From contig JAPOVT010000053.1 of the NCBI GenBank assembly GCA_026708015.1, positions 1 to 57,745 of the forward strand: a stretch of 57,745 nt of DNA. The letters run 5' to 3'. The notes beneath the pieces are model-generated. The model was not told where the DNA came from. It saw only the letters and a list, made by a program, of their open reading frames with translations, and did not search any database. Source of the stretch: a bacterium. GTDB lineage: Bacteria; Actinomycetota; Acidimicrobiia; Acidimicrobiales; Bin134. Of the stretch, positions 34,320 to 42,885 are shown in pieces. The translations under genes were made by a program, and so were the position numbers. How positions within the stretch are numbered: the first letter of the stretch is position 1; each line of letters begins with the position of its first letter.

Positions 34320-35161
34320 GCGTTCTCGGCCGGTTCGGGCTGGTAGGACGCCTTTTGCGGGCCAGCTGGCGCCGGGAAGCGCCGCAGGTGTCAGAGGAAG
34401 AGCTGCTGGCCATGGCTGAGGCGGCCGAGGCTTCTGACGCCATCGAACCCGAGGAGCGGGAGCTGATCGGCCAGATCATCGAGTTCGGCGACACCGTGGC
34501 CCGTGAGGTGATGGTGCCCCGCACCGACATGGTGGCGATGAGCGACCAGCACACGGTGGGTGAGGCCATCGGCATCGTCATCGACCACGGCTACAGCCGG
34601 GTTCCGGTGTATGGCGGGGGAATCGACGATGTTGTGGGCGTGGTCCACGCTAAGGACCTGATGCGGGCCGAGCGGGAGGAGGGCCCCGATTCCCGGGCCG
34701 CAGCCGTGGCCCGAGCCCCCCACTTCGTGCCCGAGACCAAGCGCATCTCCCTGTTGCTGCGGGAGATGCAGGCAGAGAAGTTCCACATCGCCATCGTGGT
34801 GGACGAGTACGGGGGAACTGCGGGAGTGGTCACGCTGGAAGACCTCATCGAGGAGTTGGTGGGCGAGATCGTCGATGAGTTCGATGTGGAGGAGCCCATG
34901 ATTGAGCGGCTGGCGCCCGGAACGGTGCGGGTCAATGGTCGGGTGCCCATCGACGAGTTGAGCGAGGTACTGGGGGCGCCGCTTCCCAATGGCGACTGGG
35001 ACACGGTGGGCGGCTTGATCTTCAACACCTTGGGCCATGTGCCCGACGAGGGGGAGACGCTGGTGATGGAAGGCTGGGAGCTGCTGGTGGAGAGGGTCAC
35101 CGGCCGCCGTATCGCCCGGGTGATCGTGAAGCCGGTATCGCACGCGGCAGCTGACGGATAA
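34316..35161 (+). CDS. corC: CBS-domain protein, CorC/HlyC family
   Basis: 281 residues. After an acidic linker come two CBS domains (VMVPRTDMVAMS, HGYSRVPVYGG, VVDEYGGTAGVVTLEDLIEELVGEI) and a C-terminal CorC_HlyC domain (VNGRVPIDELSEVLG). The membrane DUF21 domain is missing, so it is the soluble CorC form, implicated in Mg/Co efflux control. Final gene of the phoH-ybeY-corC operon. Confidence 0.9.
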   Translation: MSVLGRFGLVGRLLRASWRREAPQVSEEELLAMAEAAEASDAIEPEERELIGQIIEFGDTVAREVMVPRTDMVAMSDQHTVGEAIGIVIDHGYSRVPVYGGGIDDVVGVVHAKDLMRAEREEGPDSRAAAVARAPHFVPETKRISLLLREMQAEKFHIAIVVDEYGGTAGVVTLEDLIEELVGEIVDEFDVEEPMIERLAPGTVRVNGRVPIDELSEVLGAPLPNGDWDTVGGLIFNTLGHVPDEGETLVMEGWELLVERVTGRRIARVIVKPVSHAAADG

Positions 35162-35202
35162 CCCGCTTCTCAGGTTCATTCGTTCGTTCTTGGAGCATTG
35201 GC

Positions 35203-35814
35203 GTGGGCAAAGTGAGCTTGACCGAGGCCAGCCATGCCCTGAGTGAAGCCTCCGAGGTGATGGCCGGGCTGGTAAGCCGGTTTGGACCGCCCCGGTTGGG
35301 TCCGAAGCCTGCCGTGGGGGAGCGGTTCGAGGTGTTGAGCCGCGAGATCGCCTACCAGCAGCTGGCCGGCAAGGCAGCCGGGGCCATTTGGGGTCGGGTG
35401 CGGGAGCAGACGCCGGAGTGGGCCCCCGGTGCAGTGCTGGCGTTGGGCGAGCATCCGCTGCGGGGCGCCGGGCTATCGGGGGCCAAGACTCGGGCGATGC
35501 TCGACTTGGCCGCCCACTGCGAGCAGGGCTCGCTCGACTTGTCCTGCTTGGGTCGACTGTCCGACCAGGAGGTGATCGATCAACTCTGCCAGGTCTGGGG
35601 CATCGGAACATGGACCGCCCAGATGTTCTTGATCTTCTCGCTGCGGCGCCTCGACATCTGGCCGGTGGGCGACTTCGGGGTCCGCAGAGGCTACGGACTG
35701 GCTCACGGTTGGACTGAAGCGCCCTCTGCTGACGAGTTGGGACCGCTCGGCGACCAGTTCCGCCCCTACCGCAGCGTCGCCGCCTGGTACTGCTGGCGAG
35801 CCACCGAGCTCTGA
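35203..35814 (+). CDS. HhH-GPD DNA glycosylase, AlkA-like
   Basis: 203 residues, GTG start with GGAG upstream. Helix-hairpin-helix and catalytic Asp are in VWGIGTWTAQMFLIFSLRRLDIWPVGDFGVRRG, with D in the VGD turn. It removes 3-methyladenine and other alkylated bases for base-excision repair. Lacks the N-terminal domain of E. coli AlkA, as in compact bacterial forms. Confidence 0.87.
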   Translation: MGKVSLTEASHALSEASEVMAGLVSRFGPPRLGPKPAVGERFEVLSREIAYQQLAGKAAGAIWGRVREQTPEWAPGAVLALGEHPLRGAGLSGAKTRAMLDLAAHCEQGSLDLSCLGRLSDQEVIDQLCQVWGIGTWTAQMFLIFSLRRLDIWPVGDFGVRRGYGLAHGWTEAPSADELGPLGDQFRPYRSVAAWYCWRATEL

Positions 35815-35897
35815 TCTTCCCAACTCGGTCAACTGAGGGCTGCCAATACACAGGGGAATACGCTTGCAAACGGTGACGGCGGGCTAAAATTCAGAAA

Positions 35898-36371
35898 GTG
35901 TCGGAGCAATCCTCTCAATCTGTGCACAACGACCAGCCCATGACACTGCAAGAGAATGTGGCGTGCCTGGATGCCGCGGTCGAATCGGGCGTGCTGCGAG
36001 AAGCAAGACGCCACAGCCTGCATGAGAACGAGCTTGCCGTATTGCAGCTCTTCGCAAAGCAAGACGAATGGAGCGCGACCCAGCTCTTGAATCACGTTGA
36101 TGTCGACCCGTCGCGAATGAGCCGGCTCGTGGCCAAGATGGTTGACAATCGCCTTCTGCGCCGACGGCGCAGCCGCTCAGACCGCCGCGTGGTTTTCTTG
36201 ACCCTCTCTTACCGGGGATCGAAGCTAGCAGAAGAGATCTCCAATCAGATGGAGGCCCACGAAGCGGCGCTCTTGAAGGGAGTGGACAGCAGGGAACTGG
36301 CCAGCTTTCGTTCGACCACAGAAAAAATCAGGAATAACTTCCAGAAGCTCCAGCAGTCCTCCGACCAATAG
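35898..36371 (+). CDS. MarR-family transcriptional regulator
   Basis: 157 residues, GTG start. Winged helix: EWSATQLLNHVDVDPSRMSRLVAKMVDNRLLRRRRSRSDRRVVFLTL, with the typical wing DRR. C-terminal helices for dimerisation. It is a clear paralogue of the convergent regulator at 36.4-36.9 kb: same ATQL..V/TDLGPSR-type recognition helix and RLLRRRRS stretch. Effector unknown. Confidence 0.87.
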   Translation: MSEQSSQSVHNDQPMTLQENVACLDAAVESGVLREARRHSLHENELAVLQLFAKQDEWSATQLLNHVDVDPSRMSRLVAKMVDNRLLRRRRSRSDRRVVFLTLSYRGSKLAEEISNQMEAHEAALLKGVDSRELASFRSTTEKIRNNFQKLQQSSDQ

Positions 36372-36419
36372 AGCTTGCTCACCGGTTTCCGCGCAAATTC
36401 CCCACTGGCGACGGGGACC

Positions 36420-36917
36420 CTACTTGAGGTCTGCGCTATCGAATTCGGCGTAGGACTGGATGACCTTGCGGGCAGTGGCGAAGAAGCCGCTGAGCTCCTG
36501 TTCGCTCACGTCCTTCAGGAGAGCGGCTTGGTAGGAGATGATCCTGGAGTGCGCTGCGGCAATCATCTCGCCTCCGTTGTCGGTCAACACCAGATTGACG
36601 ACCCTCCGGTCGGTACTCGAGCGCCGTCGCCGCAAGAGGCGCCGATTGACCAACTGCTCGACGAGACGGCTAATGCGCGAAGGGCCAAGATCCGTCCTTT
36701 CGGTGAGTTGGGTGGCGGTCCACTCGGATCGGTGGCAGAACAACTGCATCACGGCGAACTCGTCTGGACGGAGACCGAATCGCTCTATCTCGATGTTGAC
36801 CGCCATTGAGATCACTTTCGTCAATGACGATACGCAGTCGCCAAAAGCAGCCGATGGATCGCCCAACATGGGCAGCTCAACCGGGTCCACCTTCTCGTCC
36901 TTCGTTTCCAGAATCAT
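36420..36917 (-). CDS. MarR-family transcriptional regulator (paralogue)
   Basis: 165 residues. Winged helix EWTATQLTERTDLGPSRISRLVEQLVNRRLLRRRRSSTDRRVVNLVL. Convergent with its paralogue, 48 bases between stops. Promoter side has a short inverted TGTCA/TGACA repeat that could be its own operator. Confidence 0.87.
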   Translation of the reverse strand: MILETKDEKVDPVELPMLGDPSAAFGDCVSSLTKVISMAVNIEIERFGLRPDEFAVMQLFCHRSEWTATQLTERTDLGPSRISRLVEQLVNRRLLRRRRSSTDRRVVNLVLTDNGGEMIAAAHSRIISYQAALLKDVSEQELSGFFATARKVIQSYAEFDSADLK

Positions 36918-36933
36918 GCCACTTATCGAACAA

Positions 36934-36945
36934 TGTCATCTGACA
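36934..36945. promoter_or_regulatory. inverted repeat upstream of the leftward MarR gene
   Basis: TGTCA-TC-TGACA, 17 bases before the start codon. MarR proteins bind short palindromes of this size and often repress themselves. Note the same half-site as upstream of the AlbA-type regulator, with one base less spacing. Confidence 0.4.
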
Positions 36946-37080
36946 ACAAGAGTTATAGGACAGGGTGGTAAACGTATACAAGTAGTGCCGCGATCGCGTC
37001 GACTCAAGACCAGCGCATATGCCCAGACTGAACCTCCCCGGGTATAGCGCAGGCTCTGGGTGTCCCTGGATTTCGCGCGG

Positions 37081-37228
37081 GCGTGATAGCGCCTGTTTGG
37101 CCAGGATGCTGTCTTGTGACCCAAGCAACCCTATCCACCCGCCGATCCGGTCAGAGGTGCCAATCTCGAGGGTCACAAGTCCACTTTCGCTCAGAGGGGC
37201 GTATTGGCGTCCCAGGGCCTTGATGACC
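37081..37228 (-). pseudogene. remnant duplicating part of the NACHT NTPase gene
   Basis: These roughly 148 bases closely match 37922-38067 inside the large NTPase gene, encoding TFEIGTSDRIGGWIGLLGSQ-like residues with scattered substitutions. Similarity ends abruptly on both sides. It is a leftover of a paralogous copy or of an internal duplication, not an expressed gene. The rest of the 336-base stretch 36918-37253 holds the MarR promoter and otherwise nothing I recognise. Confidence 0.8.
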
Positions 37229-37253
37229 GTCGTCCTCTCTGGACTGGGCCTAC

Positions 37254-40200
37254 TCAGGGCTTGGTGACGTCGAGGACTTTGACGGAGACCTTGCTGGCTT
37301 GATCCGGGGTCAGATCGTCTTCCAGCAGCTCTCTCAGTTCATCGGGAGTGGCCGGGTGATTGCCGTCTGGCCTTCGACTGATCTTGTCGCCGCCCGTCCA
37401 CAGGACGAGGTAGATACCGTGCCCGGAGGTTGCTGGGTCAGTGGTGTATTGCTCTATCAGCTGCTCTTGGAGAGCGCTCCAGAGGTCGCGGGGGGAGTCC
37501 TTCTTGATCTCGACAGGCACGTTGAATCCGCCGTAGCTCACTCGGATATCGGCGCGCTTGTCCGATACGTAGTGGCCTTCGCGGGCCACGTCGACTTCAG
37601 GAGGAAGGCGGGCTTGCAACATGGCAAGGAGCGCGTCTCGGCAGGCATCTTCGTGCTTCGCCGTGAGCTCCGGTTCCTCGTTCCAGAATTGGCGCCAGAG
37701 GTTGCTGTTGTTGCCCCGGATGTCATCGGCGATGCCGTCGAGGTGGTCATTCAGTAGTGCGGCCAAGTCGGATGCATTGGCGGGCAGGCCGTTTTCGAGC
37801 GTGCACTGGACTTGTTTGATGCTGGGGTGGCTGTAGGTGGTGTCGCGAAGGGCAACGTTTTGGTGTTCCCAAGCCCTCGTGAGCTGGCCTCTCCATGTCA
37901 CGAGCTCGGGATCATCTACCAGGGCGGATAGCGCTTGTTTGGCCAGGATGCTGTCTTGTGACCCAAGCAGCCCTATCCAACCGCCGATCCGGTCAGAGGT
38001 GCCAATCTCGAATGTCACAAGTCCATCTTCTCTCAGGGGGGCATATAGGCGTCCCAGGATCTTGATGAAGGCCTTGAGGGTGGCCGGGTCCGGCGATGGA
38101 CCCAAAAATGAGGTGTCAAAGTAGCTTTCCCCAGTGCAATCGCGGAAGAACTCAGCCAGGTACTTTGTGCGCCTCTCGCTGTCGCCGATGAACTTGAGTA
38201 GCGGTTCGAGGAGCCGATTGGGAGCGGTGATCGCGCCGACTGCCAGCCACCTGGTTCGCTGGGCGACAGTCATGCTCGCCGAAGCCAGCTTCTGGGTGGC
38301 CAGGGTCTCAAGCGTCGCCGTTTCTTGGCATCGCAAGATCTGGCCCAATAGGCGGTCCAGCACTTCATGTTGACCGCTAGGGGCCCGCACCGGAAATGCT
38401 TCGAGCAGTCTCAGTCGTACGTCAAGGACCGAGTCGAGGTGCAGGTCATTTCGGGACATGTTGTCAAGGTCATTGAGGCCAGGGATGTAGGTCTCGCCTG
38501 CACGCAGCGCAGCAGCCGCGCACTGGAAAAGGACGTCGAAAACCAAATCGGGGTCTTGCCGGAGCCATCGGTCATGAATTTGGGAAGCAGCACTGTGCCC
38601 TAGCGGGCTTGGAATGCAGTAGCGAATGGCGAGGGCCTTGCGCTTGCGGGATTCGTCGCACTCGTCGACGAGACCGGGGTGTTGAGCGCCAAGCAGTTCA
38701 AGGCTGGCCAGCACTGGAAAGGCCAAAAATGAGTGCTTCGACTCAAAAGACCATGTGATCGTCTCGTGGGGCTCGGGAAGGTCGTCACGCCAGATGGCGT
38801 CTCGCAGTGCTGCCATTACAGCGTCGACGAGGTCGGGGTCTCCTCCTACGAACTCGCTGATGCGGCGACGGGGGAGTGCGTCTTGACTCACCTCAATGAA
38901 TAGGGCGAAGTAGGCCTTGGCCAATACATTCAGAATGTGAGCCGGTAGCCGGTTATCTCGCAGTTCGTCTTCATGCGAACGCAGTAAGTCTGCCCAATCT
39001 GATTGTCGTTGACGCTTCTCCTGCTCGTACTCGGCTTTCCGATCCTGCATCTCCCGCTCAAATATGCTCAGCTCGTCGCTTGACGGTGGCGGGTTGCACA
39101 GTTCATCCAGTCGGTTGGCTAGCGCGTCGTGCCCGGTTACCCGCTCCTTCATGACATCAAGAGTCAGACCATGAGAGCTACTCTGCTGATGCAACGACAG
39201 ATACGCCTGGTGCAAAAGTGCCAGCGAAATCGGCGGCTCAGAGCGTCCAAGCCGTACTGCCTCATCTAAGCACCACAGCCCAAAATCAGCGGGAGGGGCG
39301 CTCTCGCTTAGTGCGGTGCAATTCCAATACGACCTGAGGCTTTGCTCACCCTGCGAGTGTTGATGCCTGAGCCAGGTCAAATAGACGTCCTTTTGGGTGT
39401 CTGGTCGGGCTTGAAGCCACGCCTGGATGTTCTGCAGCGGTTCTGTAGACCGAAGGTGGTGCCTTAGCGAACGCGAATTGGTGGATAGCCAGCTGTATAG
39501 GCGGGCCGGCTCGATGTCGTCGCCCTGCTTCTCTAGGCCTCTAGAGAGAACTTGGATCGGTAAGGCGCCTACTACAGAGACGGTCTGACCGACTAGTGGG
39601 GGAGGGCCGGTCTCGTGCAGCGCGTCGAGCAATTCGCCCACCTGTTGATCTGAGCTCTCCTCAAGGAGGGTTTCTCTATGGAATTTCCAGAAGCGGCCAC
39701 CGATGAAGTCCTTTTCGTTCGGAGAAGCCAGGAATTGCCAAATGCGGCTAGGTGCGAGATGTGCAGGATAGAGGTGTGAAAGCAGGGCTCCTCGGAGCTC
39801 GTCCAGAGGGTCAAGGTGAATACCGTCATGAGTCTCTTCCAGGAGACGCAGGAGTATCTGTGTCTGGGCTTTGACGGGAGAACTGAGGTGGAGGTAGGCG
39901 CCTAGGGCTGCGACCTTTAGGTCTGCTGGTCGTGAGGGGTCGACTAGGACGCCTTCTATGTCGGCGGTCAATTCACCTAGCGACTCCGATTCTGATTCGT
40001 CGGCCTCGCCAAGCACTTCAAGGACGAATCCAACGATCCGGTGATCGCTGGCGTCTGTGACCGGTTGGGCCAGCAGGTCCTTGATGACGGGAACCATGTC
40101 AGTCGAAGCGAGGGATCGGAATGCCTGAGCGGTGGATCCCTTGTACGAGCTGCCGCGATCGTCGGCCCTGTCGTGGCCGAAGAGTTGGCCCTGTTTGGCG

Positions 40201-41408
40201 AACTCGACCAGCGATTCCAGCAGATGCACCTTTTCGTCGGGGAGAAGGCCCTCGATGTCGCCATAGAGGCCCACGCCGACCGGGTCGGCCTTCGTCAGCA
40301 GCGGGCGCGCCTCACGGCTGTGAACCGCCAGCCAGGCCGACAGCCCGCGGAGCACAGTGACGACTCGCTTATCGCTGGGGCTGGTCATCAGCGACATCGC
40401 TCTGCTCGCCGGAAGGCCATCTCTGGTCAGCTTGGCCAGGTAGCGACCCCCCAAGAACTCTGCGACGTGTCTATGAACCGGTCTGACTCTCCGTTCGTCT
40501 GCACCGCTGAACAACCTTGTGCCAAGGGCTCGCTTCAGGCTGCTGCGGGACAGTTGGTCTGGCGGTTCCTGTAGGTCGTCGACGGAGGGGAACATGGCGT
40601 CGTCGAGAAGGGGGGTTAAGGAGTACCCCTCGGTGCCGGCAAGCAACTGCAATGCACACAGGTAGCCAGCAGCATCCATAGCGACATCCGACGGCATGTG
40701 ATCAGCTCTCTCCAGGTGATCCTCGTTTTGCCCAGCCGCCATCTTGTGGCAGGCCAACTCGAAGGTCTCCTGTCTGCTATTGGGCCACACACCACCCTGA
40801 CCCACCGCTTGGGCGAGCAATGTCAGCGTCTGCGGGTTGCGCAACACCGCACCCAGACCCCGCTCTCTGGCCTTGTTGATGAACTCTCGGGCGTCTCGGG
40901 AGCCGTCAAGTGAGTTCAACAGGGCGATGATCGCGTCGTCATCGAGGGGGTCGAGCCGCAGCACCATGATCTGCGAATCAGGTGAAACGGTGGCTAGGTT
41001 CTGGCGGTCGTTGGTGCCCAGCCAGTCGGCCTCTCGACAGGAAAGACGGAAGTTGGGCCTTCCTAGCATTTCGAGCTTGGTGATGATTTGGTCCATCGGG
41101 GTCAGGGAGTCGGTTGTTCCAGCCCGCATCTCGTCTAAGCCGTCGATGAACAGGACCATGTTTCGCCAGTCGGGATGGGAGCCCACATCGGATCGGGCGA
41201 ATTGGCGAGCACTCAAGTAAACGGCAGCACTGCCGAGCGCCACCGATTCCTGGTGAAGCTCAGTGGTTTTTCCCGACCCGGCATCGCCCAGAAGGACCAA
41301 CGCCTGAGACTGCTTGAAAGCACTGAGCGGCTTGGGCTCGCTGAGAATGATGCTTGGGTCCCGGTCTGTGGCCAACTCGGTGCAGGTGCGGGCAACCGGG
41401 CTGCTCAT
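37254..41408 (-). CDS. NACHT-type STAND NTPase with C-terminal PD-(D/E)XK-like nuclease motif
   Basis: 1384 residues. NTPase core near the N-terminus: Walker A LLGDAGSGKTTEL (39-51), Walker B MVLFIDGLDEMR (84-95) and FRLSCREADW (120-129), the NACHT-type sensor. The long middle is helical and Leu-rich, fitting a repeat scaffold that senses a ligand. Near the end KRADIRV (D1287) then VPVEIKK (E1300, K1302) form a D-(x12)-ExK nuclease core. Antiviral STAND proteins (Avs, bNACHT) normally carry the effector at the N-terminus, so a C-terminal nuclease is unusual. It starts with an ATGA overlap at the end of the DUF4143 ATPase gene, so both are made together. Function as abortive phage defence is inferred from architecture and context. 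Confidence 0.78.
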   Translation of the reverse strand: MSSPVARTCTELATDRDPSIILSEPKPLSAFKQSQALVLLGDAGSGKTTELHQESVALGSAAVYLSARQFARSDVGSHPDWRNMVLFIDGLDEMRAGTTDSLTPMDQIITKLEMLGRPNFRLSCREADWLGTNDRQNLATVSPDSQIMVLRLDPLDDDAIIALLNSLDGSRDAREFINKARERGLGAVLRNPQTLTLLAQAVGQGGVWPNSRQETFELACHKMAAGQNEDHLERADHMPSDVAMDAAGYLCALQLLAGTEGYSLTPLLDDAMFPSVDDLQEPPDQLSRSSLKRALGTRLFSGADERRVRPVHRHVAEFLGGRYLAKLTRDGLPASRAMSLMTSPSDKRVVTVLRGLSAWLAVHSREARPLLTKADPVGVGLYGDIEGLLPDEKVHLLESLVEFAKQGQLFGHDRADDRGSSYKGSTAQAFRSLASTDMVPVIKDLLAQPVTDASDHRIVGFVLEVLGEADESESESLGELTADIEGVLVDPSRPADLKVAALGAYLHLSSPVKAQTQILLRLLEETHDGIHLDPLDELRGALLSHLYPAHLAPSRIWQFLASPNEKDFIGGRFWKFHRETLLEESSDQQVGELLDALHETGPPPLVGQTVSVVGALPIQVLSRGLEKQGDDIEPARLYSWLSTNSRSLRHHLRSTEPLQNIQAWLQARPDTQKDVYLTWLRHQHSQGEQSLRSYWNCTALSESAPPADFGLWCLDEAVRLGRSEPPISLALLHQAYLSLHQQSSSHGLTLDVMKERVTGHDALANRLDELCNPPPSSDELSIFEREMQDRKAEYEQEKRQRQSDWADLLRSHEDELRDNRLPAHILNVLAKAYFALFIEVSQDALPRRRISEFVGGDPDLVDAVMAALRDAIWRDDLPEPHETITWSFESKHSFLAFPVLASLELLGAQHPGLVDECDESRKRKALAIRYCIPSPLGHSAASQIHDRWLRQDPDLVFDVLFQCAAAALRAGETYIPGLNDLDNMSRNDLHLDSVLDVRLRLLEAFPVRAPSGQHEVLDRLLGQILRCQETATLETLATQKLASASMTVAQRTRWLAVGAITAPNRLLEPLLKFIGDSERRTKYLAEFFRDCTGESYFDTSFLGPSPDPATLKAFIKILGRLYAPLREDGLVTFEIGTSDRIGGWIGLLGSQDSILAKQALSALVDDPELVTWRGQLTRAWEHQNVALRDTTYSHPSIKQVQCTLENGLPANASDLAALLNDHLDGIADDIRGNNSNLWRQFWNEEPELTAKHEDACRDALLAMLQARLPPEVDVAREGHYVSDKRADIRVSYGGFNVPVEIKKDSPRDLWSALQEQLIEQYTTDPATSGHGIYLVLWTGGDKISRRPDGNHPATPDELRELLEDDLTPDQASKVSVKVLDVTKP

Positions 41409-42659
41409 GTCGCCTCGAACCAGTGGTCGGCGGGTTCGGACAGGAATTCGTGGAGGGGAACGCCGGTGTCGCCGACAACGACGGTTGCCCGGGGCTGGAA
41501 CCGTCGCTCGAACTCCATGAGACCCTGGTGGCTAGTCGGAGTCTGGCCGCTCTTGACCTCGATTCCCACCGTGTGCGGGCCCTTTTGGAGGACGAAGTCG
41601 ACTTCGTGGTTGCCGTCTCTCCAGTACTTGACCATGGTGTTCGGTGAGGCCGTATTGACCAGGTGCGCCCCAACTGCGCTCTCTACCAGGCGGCCCCAAA
41701 ACGTGCGGTCGGTTCGGGCCTGTTCGAGGGAGTAGCCGGAGGCGGCCGACATCAGCGCGGTGTTGAGCACATTCAGCTTCGGTATCGATGCCCTCGCTGA
41801 TATCGGACGCTCGGTGTGCTTGGAAAGACCGGTGAGCAAACCCGCCTGGGAGAGCAAGTCCAGATACCTCGTCAAGGTGGTGGTGTTGCCGGCATCTTGC
41901 AAGTGCCCGAGCATCTTGTTGAACGACAAGATCTGGCCGGAATACTGCGCTCCGACCTCGAAGAGCCGCTTGAGCAAGGCAGGCTTATCGACCCTGGTCA
42001 TCGAAAGCACATCACGCTCGATGTTCGGGTCGACTAGGGCGCCGCGGATGTAGGCGCTCCACCGCTCCTGATCTGGGGATAGGGGAGCAGCCCCCGGATA
42101 ACCGCCGAAGTAGACGTACTCGTCGAGGCTGAATCCAAAGGCTTCGGCCATCTCAAGGTATGACCAGTGAGTGACGTGGATTGGCTCGAACCGGCCAGCC
42201 AGGCTCTCATTCAATCCGGACTGCATCAGCAGCGGGGCCGAACCGAGAACGACTACATGCAGGGGGCAGCCGCTGGCCCGGTCGTCATCCCAGAGCCCCT
42301 TGACCACTTCCGACCACTGTTCAATCTTCTGGATCTCGTCGAGGACCAAGACGAATCCCTGCGGCGAGGTCCAGGCTTGGTGCTGACTGCGTTCCCAGAC
42401 CTCTACCAGCCATCGAGCATCTCGCCGAACAGGGGCGAATTCTGCGAAGTCGACCTCGGGGGAGTTTGGCGATGGCTCTACACCGGGCCCAGCGGCGTCT
42501 ATAGCCTCGTAGCGGTGCTCCAATTCAGTGTGAGAGAGCTTGGCGCGTTGCCGTGGTCTTTCCGGTCTGACGGGGGCCGAAGATCGCGATGAGCCGCTGT
42601 GGAGACTCCGACAAACGGCTGACAATCGTGTCGACCTGCGAACGCCTAAATTCGACCAT
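41405..42659 (-). pseudogene. AAA/DUF4143 ATPase gene with a frameshift after Walker A
   Basis: A start at 42659 opens MVEFRRSQVDTIVSRLSE and reaches Walker A FGPRQTGKTTATRQ, but this frame stops at 42525. The rest, SHTELEHRYEAID onward to 41405, is open in a frame shifted by one base: Walker B VLVLDEIQKIEQWSE, the DUF4143 domain, and EVDFVLQ followed by VGIEVKSG, the nuclease-fold core of that domain. Joined, the protein would be about 421 residues, the family norm. The break lies in CTCTCTCACAC around 42530-42545, a slippage-prone spot. It may be a pseudogene, a switchable gene or a sequence error. The 406-residue open frame from 42625 lacks Walker A. Confidence 0.75.
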
Positions 42660-42679
42660 ATCCGCAGTATACCAAGTCA

Positions 42680-42715
42680 ATTACGCTATTGAGTAAAATT
42701 ACTCAATAGTGTAAT
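42680..42715. promoter_or_regulatory. 36-bp near-perfect palindrome upstream of the ATPase-NACHT operon
   Basis: Arms of 17 bases (left arm ATTACGCTATTGAGTAA) with a two-base centre and one mismatch. It is AT-rich in a GC-rich region and lies 21 bases before the ATPase start, so it probably overlaps the promoter. A further half-site ATTGAGTA is at 42865-42872, just before the methyltransferase gene. No HTH gene is adjacent; the binder is unknown. The spacer 42660-42885 holds nothing else I recognise. Confidence 0.6.
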
Positions 42716-42885
42716 CACAGTGGATCTGGGGGGAATCGAAGAATACACAAACCCGCAGGTCCAAGGGGCAAGGTGGGTGGGACTGTTGGTCTGCCCCACA
42801 TTCCGCCCCACATGGATGTGCCAGCTAAGCCGTCTTGGTTCGCGGCGAGTCGCTGTTTCCGTCAATTGAGTAGGATTTCGGATTC

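Noticed and set aside
34391..35869. 492-codon antisense frame opposite corC and the glycosylase
   Set aside because: Covers two well-supported genes on the other strand and has an Arg/Pro/Ser-rich translation.
36877..37176. 99-codon leftward frame containing an NTPase-like stretch
   Set aside because: Only the repeated fragment resembles the NACHT protein; the rest is unrelated, so it is a remnant and not a gene.
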